Origin: Hyphomonas sp.
Lineage (GTDB): Bacteria > Pseudomonadota > Alphaproteobacteria > Caulobacterales > Hyphomonadaceae
Assembly (NCBI RefSeq): GCF_017792385.1
Contig: NZ_CP051230.1
Location: 1,240,001-1,304,000, forward strand
Direction of reading: 5' to 3'
Length of the DNA: 64,000 bases
Below are positions 16,362 through 23,672 of the stretch, in pieces (positions within the stretch are counted from its first letter, which is position 1; every line of letters starts with the position of its first letter). The notes under the pieces are model-generated. The model made no database searches and was not told the origin of the DNA. It worked only from the letters and a program-made list of their open reading frames with translations. The position numbers and the translations under genes are program-made.

Positions 16362-16709
16362 ATGACGGATCTCGGCTCTCCTGACCGCCTGGCTGCAGCG
16401 CTTGCGCATCTTGGCGCCACCATCGATGCCCGCGCAGCAGACGGCGATGCGGCAAAGTCCTGGACGGCAAAGCTGCTGGCCAAGGGGCCGGAGGCGTGCG
16501 CGGAAAAGGTGCATGAGGAAGGCATGGAACTGGCCGAAGCGGTGCGCCGCGAAAGCGATGCGCATGTGGCGAGCGAGGCGGCCGATGTGCTGTATCACGC
16601 TTTCGTTGCGCTGCGCTCGCGGGGCGTGAGCCTAGATGACGTCGCCGCGGCGCTGGAGAAACGGCAGGGCACGAGCGGGATCGATGAGAAGGCTGGGCGG
16701 ACGGGTTAG
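16362..16709 (+). CDS. hisE: Phosphoribosyl-ATP pyrophosphatase
   Basis: Removes pyrophosphate from phosphoribosyl-ATP, the second histidine step. 115 residues of the all-alpha MazG-like HisE fold. The metal-binding EExxE is in KVHEEGMELAEAV (about 47-59), and EAADVLYHAFVAL carries the downstream Glu/Asp. It is monofunctional: no HisI domain is fused and no hisI follows. The start at ATG 16362 has a weak, closely spaced GGGGA; GTG 16344 is an alternative. It is the last of the five his genes in this window. Confidence 0.93.
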   Translation: MTDLGSPDRLAAALAHLGATIDARAADGDAAKSWTAKLLAKGPEACAEKVHEEGMELAEAVRRESDAHVASEAADVLYHAFVALRSRGVSLDDVAAALEKRQGTSGIDEKAGRTG

Positions 16710-16727
16710 ACATAGCCCGCGCTTATG

Positions 16728-16820
16728 CTTCGACCCCGGCTTTCACCGGGGCAGGCCCCGCTCAGCATGAGCGCTTCTATACCGCGGTGCTTGCCGAACT
16801 CATCCTGAGCGAAGTCGAAG
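16728..16820. repeat. Dispersed palindrome of the CTTCGAC...GTCGAAG type (type F)
   Basis: Outer arms CTTCGAC (16728-16734) and GTCGAAG (16814-16820), inner arms GCTCAGCATGAG (16760-16771) and CTCATCCTGAGC (16799-16810, one mismatch), and a separate CCCCGG...CCGGGG hairpin near 16734-16752. This TCCTGAGCGAAGTCGAAGGA signature is a familiar interspersed repeat of many alphaproteobacteria. Here it fills the space between the hisE stop and the convergent DUF6065 gene, and may serve as a terminator. Confidence 0.75.
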
Positions 16821-16839
16821 GATGTCTGGCAACCACGCC

Positions 16840-17577
16840 CTAGGACACCTCTTTCGGCGGTTTCAGGCGGCGTTTGGTCTGGTGGGTGTCGGCCTTGTCG
16901 CCGGTGGGTTTCTCGCCGCGCATATAGTGGCGCTGCCAGCGCTCTTTCATGGCGTTTTCCTCACCGCCCTTCAGGCGCGTGTTGAAATCGGCCCGGCTGT
17001 CGCGCCAGGCATTGTATTCCGCCACGAGGTCTGCGTTCGACTGCAGCAGTTTCCGTTCCGGTTCGATCTCTTCCAGCTTCTTGTGCTCCATCAGCGTGAT
17101 GAAGGCGAAGGGCTCGCCCTTCTCGAAGATCACTTCGCCGGGGCGGGTCATCTGCCAGTTCATCGTGAACGGGAAGGGCAGCCAATCGGTCTCGACCAGG
17201 CCCGTCAGCGGATAGATGCCATCCTTCGGCCAGTTCGGCGGGCCGGTGACCCAGACGCCCCAGCCGGGCGGCGTGCGGAACAAATGGCCGGTATGGAAGG
17301 TGACGATGCCGCGCATGAAATGGGCATCGGCAAAGCTGGCAATCGCGTTCGGGTCGCCGCGCGTCAGCAGCTGGATGTCCTCATTCCGGTTTCCGCCATT
17401 CCACTTGATCTTGATGTCCATCGGGCAGAGCAATTCCCAACCGGTGGAGTTCGCCATGGTCAGCGGCAGGCAGCGATAGGGATGGCGGTCTGTGAAGGCA
17501 TCCATCCAGTCGCGATTGGACCGGGCGGGCACGAGGTCTGGCGCGACATCATAGATCTTGTAGCAGTCGAGATGCAT
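16840..17577 (-). CDS. DUF6065 family protein
   Basis: 245 residues from ATG 17577. The N-terminal pattern ending in RSNRDWMD, followed by YRCLPLTMANSTGWEL and KIKWNGG, matches what I recall of the DUF6065 family. The middle holds GHLFRTPPGWGVWVTGPPN and WQMTRPGEVIFEKGEPFAFI, and the C-terminal 60 residues are charged, helical and Lys-rich, ending KRRLKPPKEVS. There is no signal peptide. Function unknown; some family members sit near glycan or oxygenase genes, but nothing here suggests a pathway. The ribosome binding site is poor. Confidence 0.7.
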   Translation of the reverse strand: MHLDCYKIYDVAPDLVPARSNRDWMDAFTDRHPYRCLPLTMANSTGWELLCPMDIKIKWNGGNRNEDIQLLTRGDPNAIASFADAHFMRGIVTFHTGHLFRTPPGWGVWVTGPPNWPKDGIYPLTGLVETDWLPFPFTMNWQMTRPGEVIFEKGEPFAFITLMEHKKLEEIEPERKLLQSNADLVAEYNAWRDSRADFNTRLKGGEENAMKERWQRHYMRGEKPTGDKADTHQTKRRLKPPKEVS

Positions 17578-17636
17578 GGAAACGGTATCCGGTGGCGATG
17601 CTTGACGAGGCCCCAAGTCTTGGCCCAAAGGGCGGC

Positions 17637-18146
17637 ATGACCGCAACCCCCGATGATCTGTTCGCCTATCTGGATGAGCTGGGCATTGCCCACACCACGC
17701 ACTGGCACCCGCCCGTCTTCACAGTGGAGGAAGGCCGGGACCTGAAAGCGTCCATGCCGGGCGGGCATACGAAGAACCTGTTCCTGACCGACAAGGATGG
17801 CGCCATCATCCTGATTGCGGCGGAGGCGCACTCTCAGTTAAAACTGAATCGGCTGCACCGGCTGATCGGTACGCGGCGGCTTTCCTTTGGCGCGCCGGAC
17901 CTGATGGAAGAGGTTCTGGGCGTGACGCCCGGATCGGTGACGGCCTTTGCCCTGATGAATGACCACGAAGGACGCGTGCGCTTTCTGGTCGATGCCGCGC
18001 TGATGGCACACGATCCGGTGAACTTTCACCCACTGACCAATACCGGCACGACCGCCATCGCGCGGGACGATCTGGAAGGGTTTGCCCGCGCGACAGGGCA
18101 CGGATTCGAAGTGGTGGACTTCACCCAATTGCTGGACGAGGCCTGA
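17637..18146 (+). CDS. ProXp-type trans-editing aminoacyl-tRNA deacylase
   Basis: 169-residue single-domain protein of the YbaK/ProX editing superfamily, which hydrolyses mischarged tRNA, most often Ala-tRNA(Pro). Visible features are the N-terminal LFAYLDELGIAHTTHWHPPV, then GGHTKNLFLTDKDG with the conserved Lys, LGVTPGSVTAFALMN, and the C-terminal FHPLTNTGTTAI loop that contacts the substrate. ATG 17637 gives the typical length; an in-frame ATG at 17598 would add 13 residues. A strong terminator follows. Confidence 0.85.
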   Translation: MTATPDDLFAYLDELGIAHTTHWHPPVFTVEEGRDLKASMPGGHTKNLFLTDKDGAIILIAAEAHSQLKLNRLHRLIGTRRLSFGAPDLMEEVLGVTPGSVTAFALMNDHEGRVRFLVDAALMAHDPVNFHPLTNTGTTAIARDDLEGFARATGHGFEVVDFTQLLDEA

Positions 18147-18168
18147 ATTCGCCCGCCCGAGAAAGAAA

Positions 18169-18200
18169 GGGGCCGCCCTTGATGGGCGACCCCTTGATTT
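18169..18200. terminator. Bidirectional rho-independent terminator
   Basis: Arms 18169-18178 and 18184-18193 form a GC-rich 10-bp stem with one mismatch and a 5-base loop. TTGATTTC follows on the plus strand, and CTTTCTTTC follows on the minus strand. It lies between the stops of the deacylase gene and the convergent TonB receptor gene. Confidence 0.75.
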
Positions 18201-18226
18201 CAGTCTTCAAGACGTCTTTCGACTGA

Positions 18227-20731
18227 CTATTCGAACGTGTACTTCAGGCGTACACCCATGGAGCGCGGCGCGCCAACATGGGTATAGTATGTACGCTGAT
18301 AGACCGGCCCGCCGAGATCATCCGTGAGCACCTGATTGTAAAGGTTCGTGCCGACAACACCGGTCTCATAGAACTCGTTGAACAGATTGTTCACGAAGAA
18401 GGTCGCCTGCCAGTCTCCGGTGTCATAGACAGCGGAAACATTGGCCAGGCCGAAGGAATCCAGCTGCAGGCCATTGCCAAACCCACCCGTCCGGCTGAGC
18501 ACTTCGCCCTGCCAGGTGAAGCCGCCATTGAAGGACATCTCGCCATCGGCAAACGGCATCGAATAGGTACCGAAGATGGAGAACTGGTCTTCCGGCGAAC
18601 CGGGCAGGCGGTCGCCATCGCGGCCATCCAGGAGGACCGAGCCGAAGCCCGGAGGCGAGATGGTGCCGACCAGACCCGGCGCATCTGCTGTCAGCTGTGC
18701 TTCGGTATGGCTGTAGCTGCCGCGCAGGTAGAGATTGTCATTCACCGCCCAGGCGCCGCTGACTTCAAAGCCCTTGGATTCTGCACCTTCGGCGTTCACC
18801 GTGATCGGAATGGATGCGTTGATCGTGGCAGAGCTGAGCTGCGGATCAGTCCATTCGATATAGTAGATCGCACCATTCAGCGTGACCCGGCCATCCATGA
18901 GCGTGGATTTCACACCCAGCTCGTAATTGGTGGTCGTGTCCGGACCGTATTGCGTCTCGTCGCGGGTCGACACATCGCCTGCGCCCGGTCCGAATTGCTG
19001 TCCCGGCAACAGGGCGCACGCGCCCTGCTGATTGTCGGTCGGGTCATAGGCCGGACAGACACCGATACCGTTCGAGTTGCCGATCCGGTAGCCCTCACTG
19101 ACCGTGAAATAGCCGAGCACGGAATCCGTGAACTCATAGGACGTGTTGAACTTGAACAGTGTGCCGTCATCAGACTGGCTGGTGCGCTCCGTCCCGTTCG
19201 GGCTGCCTGCGGCAAAATCCGACTTCAGGCTGGCTTCCATGTCGCTGATGCCGACCGGCTGGAGATAGTTCGGGCCGCTGTCGAAGAGCGGGAAATCCAC
19301 ATCGCTGAAGGATTCCAGATCATACTCATAGTAACGGCCGCCGACCGTGACGGTCCATTTGTCTGTGATCTCGAACCCGATCTCACCGAACAGGGCCATT
19401 TCCTCAAGCTCTGAGTAGAACTGGGAATAGTATTCCAGATCATCCGGACGGTCGAAGCCGACATAATCCGCATAGCCCGGCGTATACTCCTGGGAATAGG
19501 AGGTCACATCGGAATTGTTGTAGAAGGCACCGATGATCCAGTTGAACCGGCTGTCCGTGGTCGAGACGAGACGGAGTTCCTGGTTCAGCGTGTTCTCGCG
19601 TCCCTTCTCATGCGTGAAGGACGTGAAGGTCGGGAACAGCTCGTAGCTGTACTCAAGCGAAATCAGCAGGTCAGTCTGGTCGCGTTGTCCGTCATCATCA
19701 AAGCGGGAATAACCGGTGGCGGAGGTCAGTTCGGCAAAGCCGAGATCGGCTGTCAGCTCAAGCGCGAGCAGCTGGTTCGTAATCTCATTCGGCTCTTCCA
19801 CACGCTTGGCCAGCTCGTACTTTCCGGTGTTGAGCGTGTTGCGCCAGCTGGAGCCCTGGCGGCCATCAATGTCCGACTTCTGATAGTAATAGGTCGCCGT
19901 GCCATCCAGCCATTCGGTGGGTTCCCAGCGCGCGGCGAGACGGCCGGAAACGGTGCGCTCGCCATTGGCATCGGACACGCCGCGGAGGTTGGCCGCGACA
20001 TCTGTCGGATCGGAAAAGTCCGGATCCGGATCAGAGACGCCGATTTCCTGCACGATATAGGGATAGTCGATGAAGCCGGAATCATCCTCGAAATCGATTG
20101 ATCCGCGAATGGCGAAATTCGGGGCCAGCGCCTTGTTGAAGGTCAGGCCGGTCTCGTAGCTGAGCGAGCTGGCTTCGGAATATTTCGAAACCTCGGAGCG
20201 CACTTCCAGAAGATCGCCTCCGAAATCCGGCTTGTTCGGAATGTAGCGGATGGCACCGCCCAGCGTGCCGGCACCATAGAGCGTGCCCTGGGGCCCAAGC
20301 AGGACCTCGACGCGCTGCATGTCGTTCAGTTTCAGGTCCACGAACAGCGGAATTTCGCCGATATAGGTGGCCACTGTGCCGCCGCCATCATTGTTACCGT
20401 CGCCGGACCCAAGCCCATCTGCATTCAGGCCACGGACGATCAGCGGGTTGCCCTGACGGCCGCCGCGGTCCACGACATTGATGCCTGGCACGAAGGACAG
20501 CATGTCGGACAGTTCATCAAAGCCCTGTTCCTCGATCTGGTCACCGCCAACGGCCGCGATGTTCAGGGGAATGTCCTGAACGCTCTCGGCACGGCGCGTT
20601 GCCGTCACGGTGATGGTCTGGGCACGAAGCTCGCTTTCGCCGGTTGTATCGTCCTGGGCAGCGGCGCCGAATGTCAGGCCTGTGGCAAGGACGGCGAGAC
20701 TCGTCTGCCGCAATAGTCTGGATTTGGACAT
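18227..20731 (-). CDS. TonB-dependent outer-membrane receptor
   Basis: 834 residues from ATG 20731 (GGGAG upstream). The signal peptide MSKSRLLRQTSLAVLATGLT ends near AAAQ. It is followed by a plug domain that starts with ITVTATRRAESVQDIPLNI and includes LSDMLSFVPGINVVDRGG and VEVLLGPQGTLYGAGTLGGAIR, then a 22-strand barrel ending in LKYTFE with a terminal aromatic two residues from the end. These are hallmarks of the large CirA-like receptors of sphingomonads and hyphomonads. The substrate is unknown. It is divergent from a TPR-sulfotransferase gene across 166 bp. Confidence 0.93.
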   Translation of the reverse strand: MSKSRLLRQTSLAVLATGLTFGAAAQDDTTGESELRAQTITVTATRRAESVQDIPLNIAAVGGDQIEEQGFDELSDMLSFVPGINVVDRGGRQGNPLIVRGLNADGLGSGDGNNDGGGTVATYIGEIPLFVDLKLNDMQRVEVLLGPQGTLYGAGTLGGAIRYIPNKPDFGGDLLEVRSEVSKYSEASSLSYETGLTFNKALAPNFAIRGSIDFEDDSGFIDYPYIVQEIGVSDPDPDFSDPTDVAANLRGVSDANGERTVSGRLAARWEPTEWLDGTATYYYQKSDIDGRQGSSWRNTLNTGKYELAKRVEEPNEITNQLLALELTADLGFAELTSATGYSRFDDDGQRDQTDLLISLEYSYELFPTFTSFTHEKGRENTLNQELRLVSTTDSRFNWIIGAFYNNSDVTSYSQEYTPGYADYVGFDRPDDLEYYSQFYSELEEMALFGEIGFEITDKWTVTVGGRYYEYDLESFSDVDFPLFDSGPNYLQPVGISDMEASLKSDFAAGSPNGTERTSQSDDGTLFKFNTSYEFTDSVLGYFTVSEGYRIGNSNGIGVCPAYDPTDNQQGACALLPGQQFGPGAGDVSTRDETQYGPDTTTNYELGVKSTLMDGRVTLNGAIYYIEWTDPQLSSATINASIPITVNAEGAESKGFEVSGAWAVNDNLYLRGSYSHTEAQLTADAPGLVGTISPPGFGSVLLDGRDGDRLPGSPEDQFSIFGTYSMPFADGEMSFNGGFTWQGEVLSRTGGFGNGLQLDSFGLANVSAVYDTGDWQATFFVNNLFNEFYETGVVGTNLYNQVLTDDLGGPVYQRTYYTHVGAPRSMGVRLKYTFE

Positions 20732-20897
20732 ATCATTTTCTCCCATAGCTCCTGCCTCACCCGTGATCAGTAGGCGGCAGGAGGGTTGCCCCATCAAGCG
20801 GCCGACTCACATGGCAGCAAGATTGTTTCCCCGGCGTAGTATTTTTGGCACAGATATGCGCCTGTTCGCTGCACATCCGGAATAAGGGAGCATCACC

Positions 20898-22505
20898 CTG
20901 CATAAAAATTGGGCACCTTCGCCACAGAGCGGGCTGCTGGACGCGGCGGCCGCGCATCTGGCCCGCAAGGCCTATCGGGACGCGCACGGCCTGTGCATGC
21001 AAGCCCTGCAACAGGACCCGGCGACGCCGCGCGCCTTCTACCTTCTGGGCATCCTGACGGCCGATCACGACAATCACGCCAAAGCCATTGACCTGTTCGC
21101 GCGGGCCCTGGCGCTGGGCGGACCGAGGGCGGACGTCCTGGCGCAGAAGGCCCGCAGCGAGATTGCCCTGTTGCGCCGGGAGGATGCCGTGCGCAGCGCA
21201 GACGCCGCCGCAGGCCTGGCACCGGAAGACGCGTTCACGCTGGACACGCTGGGCGTTGTCTACAGCCGGGCGGGCCTGCATGCGCGATCGCTGGATTTCT
21301 ATGCACGGGCCACGCGCGCGGCACCCGATGTGGCGGCCTATCACTACAATCATGGCGCGGCGCTTCAATTTGCCGGTCAGATGGAGGCGGCCCGCACGGC
21401 CTATCAGGCCTGCCGGGCGCTGGACCCGGCAGACACGCGGGCGCTGACGGCGCTGGTGCAGATCACGCGGCAGACCGCGGATGACAGCGCCATTGCCGAG
21501 CTGGAAGCCATATTCCCCACCGTTTCCGGGGACCCGGACGATGCGCTGCGGGTGGGGCACGCGCTGGCCAAGGCGCATGAAGACCTGAACCAGCCAAAGG
21601 AAGCGATGGCGTGGCTGGCGCGGGCCAAGACGGCGAAATGGATGCAGGTCCACCATGATGCCGGCTTTGATGAGGAGGTGTTTGCCGCCGCCATGGCGCA
21701 GGCAGGGCTGGTGCAGGGGCACGGACTGGACGCAGCCGAGCCGATCTTCATTGTCGGCATGCCCCGGACCGGCACGACGCTGGTGGACCGGATCCTGTCC
21801 GGTCACAGCGCGGTGACATCTGCCGGAGAGCTGGCGGATTTCGGCCTCAGCCTGAAACAGCTGTCCGGCACGCGGTCGAATTATGTGCTCGACGCCGAAA
21901 CGCTGCAGGCAGCCGGACAGGTGGACCCCGACGCGCTGGGGCGGATGTACATGCAGCGGGTGGAGGCCACGCTGGGCCTGACCGGCCGGTTCATCGACAA
22001 GCTGCCGCTGAATATCATCTATGCGCCGGTGATCCTGTCGGCCCTGCCGAATGCGCGGGTGATCTGCCTGCGCCGCCATCCGGCCGATACGGTGCTCAGC
22101 AATTACCGGCAATTGTTCTCGACCCGGTATCCCTATTACGACTATGCGCTGAACCTGGAGGCGACGGCGGCCTATTATGTCGGCTTTGACCGGATGGTCC
22201 GGCATTTCGCGGAGACCCTGCCCGCCAGCCGGTTCACAGAAGTGCATTATGAACAGGTCGTCGGCGACATTGACGGCGAAGCGCGACGCCTGCTGGCCTT
22301 TTGCGGGCTCGATTTCGAGCCTCAATGCCTCGATTTCCACACCAATGCCGCGCCGGTGGCGACGGCAAGCTCGGCGCAGGTGCGCGAGCCGCTCTATACG
22401 CGGGCCCTGGCACGGTGGAAACGCTATGAGGCGGAGCTGGGCCCGGCGCTGGACCTGCTGGGGGCGGCCGGCTGTCTTGATCCGGCAGAGCGCAGTCCGG
22501 CCTGA
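20898..22505 (+). CDS. TPR-containing sulfotransferase, probable CTG start
   Basis: N-terminal half (about 1-240) is a run of TPR helices; the C-terminal half is a PAPS-dependent sulfotransferase. PIFIVGMPRTGTTLVDRIL (about 280) is the 5'-phosphosulfate loop, and VICLRRHPADTVLSNY (about 388) is the 3'-phosphate site. The first ATG (20997) falls inside the first TPR helix. The 33 codons before it read as good TPR sequence (LDAAAAHLARKAYRDAHG), and the only initiation signal upstream is CTG 20898, seven bases after GGGAG (20886-20890). In-frame stop TAA is at 20883. The substrate could be a surface glycan or protein. Confidence 0.82.
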   Translation: MHKNWAPSPQSGLLDAAAAHLARKAYRDAHGLCMQALQQDPATPRAFYLLGILTADHDNHAKAIDLFARALALGGPRADVLAQKARSEIALLRREDAVRSADAAAGLAPEDAFTLDTLGVVYSRAGLHARSLDFYARATRAAPDVAAYHYNHGAALQFAGQMEAARTAYQACRALDPADTRALTALVQITRQTADDSAIAELEAIFPTVSGDPDDALRVGHALAKAHEDLNQPKEAMAWLARAKTAKWMQVHHDAGFDEEVFAAAMAQAGLVQGHGLDAAEPIFIVGMPRTGTTLVDRILSGHSAVTSAGELADFGLSLKQLSGTRSNYVLDAETLQAAGQVDPDALGRMYMQRVEATLGLTGRFIDKLPLNIIYAPVILSALPNARVICLRRHPADTVLSNYRQLFSTRYPYYDYALNLEATAAYYVGFDRMVRHFAETLPASRFTEVHYEQVVGDIDGEARRLLAFCGLDFEPQCLDFHTNAAPVATASSAQVREPLYTRALARWKRYEAELGPALDLLGAAGCLDPAERSPA

Positions 22506-22572
22506 GACGGACCGCGCTGGCCATTCCGGCGCAAGTCACTAGACTTGGCTCCACAAGAGGGAGTCACACGCC

Positions 22573-23589
22573 ATGAAACATCGCCGCCTCGGCAAGAGCG
22601 CCATCTATGTGTCCGACATCTGCATGGGGACCATGACCTTCGGGACCCAGACCGACGAGGCCGAAGCCCACCGGATCCTGGATGCGTGCCTGGAAGCCGG
22701 GATCAATTTCTTCGACACGGCCGAGAATTATCCCGTGCCGCCAAAGATCGAATGGGGCGGACGGACGGAGGAGATTTTCGGCCGCTGGATGAAGACCCGC
22801 GAGCGCGACCGGATCATCGTTGCCACCAAGGTGTGCGGCCCGTCGCATGGCTGGATCAAGGGTGCGCAGCGCGGCGAGATGACGGCGCTGGACCGGCACA
22901 ATATCCGCCGCGCCATCGAAGGCAGCCTGACGCGCCTGCAAACCGATTATGTCGATCTCTACCAGACGCACTGGCCGGATCACGGCACGGAGTTCGACGA
23001 GACGATGGAAACGCTGGACGATCTGGTGCGCGAAGGGAAAGTGCGCGTCGTCGGCTGCAGCAATGAAGACGCCTGGGGCCTGATGAAGAGTCTCGAGACA
23101 TCCAGCCGGCTGGGCACGGTGCGCTACCAGACGATCCAGAACAATTTCAGCCTGAACAATCGCCGGTTCGAGGACGCGCTGGCCAAGGTGTGCCGCCGCG
23201 AAGGTGTGAGCCTGATTCCGTATTCGCCGCTGGCGGGGGGTGTTCTCTCCGGCAAGTACCAGGATGGCGCGCTGCCGGAGGGTGCCCGGTTCTCCAGCTA
23301 TCTGAAGCATGGCGGACGCCAGACCGTGATGGCCGGACGGTTCGTGAACGAGAAATCGCTCGAGGCGACCCGGCGCTATATGGACATTGCGAAAGAGGCC
23401 GGCATGGCGCCGGTCACCCTGGCCACGGCCTGGTCCAAGCAGCATGATTTCGTGGCCTCGACCATTGTCGGCGTGTCGGCCTTCGATCAGCTGGACGACA
23501 TTCTGGCCGCGGCCGGACTGGAGCTGTCACGCGAGGTGATGGACGCCTGCGACGCGGTTGCGCGGGATGTCATGTATCCGATGGGCTAG
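22573..23589 (+). CDS. Aldo/keto reductase
   Basis: 338-residue NADPH-dependent oxidoreductase of the Tas/YhdN-like aldo-keto reductase group. The catalytic tetrad is visible: D48 and Y53 (FFDTAENY), K86 (IVATKV) and H133 (YQTHWPD). The cofactor segment follows in IPYSPLAGGVLSGKY and TLATAWSKQHDFVASTIVGVS. GGGAG precedes ATG 22573. It probably reduces an aldehyde or ketone in the cytoplasm; the substrate is unknown. It follows the sulfotransferase gene by 67 bp and might be co-transcribed. Confidence 0.93.
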   Translation: MKHRRLGKSAIYVSDICMGTMTFGTQTDEAEAHRILDACLEAGINFFDTAENYPVPPKIEWGGRTEEIFGRWMKTRERDRIIVATKVCGPSHGWIKGAQRGEMTALDRHNIRRAIEGSLTRLQTDYVDLYQTHWPDHGTEFDETMETLDDLVREGKVRVVGCSNEDAWGLMKSLETSSRLGTVRYQTIQNNFSLNNRRFEDALAKVCRREGVSLIPYSPLAGGVLSGKYQDGALPEGARFSSYLKHGGRQTVMAGRFVNEKSLEATRRYMDIAKEAGMAPVTLATAWSKQHDFVASTIVGVSAFDQLDDILAAAGLELSREVMDACDAVARDVMYPMG

Positions 23590-23594
23590 GGTCC

Positions 23595-23639
23595 GGAAAA
23601 GGTCGAGCCCCCACCCGCTTCTGCGTCGGATGGAGGCTC
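23595..23639 (-). terminator. Probable terminator of ftsK
   Basis: On the minus strand a 13-bp stem with two G-U pairs (arms 23627-23639 and 23605-23617, GAGCCTCCATCCG pairing with CGGGTGGGGGCTC) and a 9-base loop is followed by GACCTTTTCC. It lies about 35 bases past the ftsK stop and just beyond the convergent reductase stop. Confidence 0.5.
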
Positions 23640-23672
23640 TTCCTTTGTATACCCACCAAAGCCGGTAGTGCC

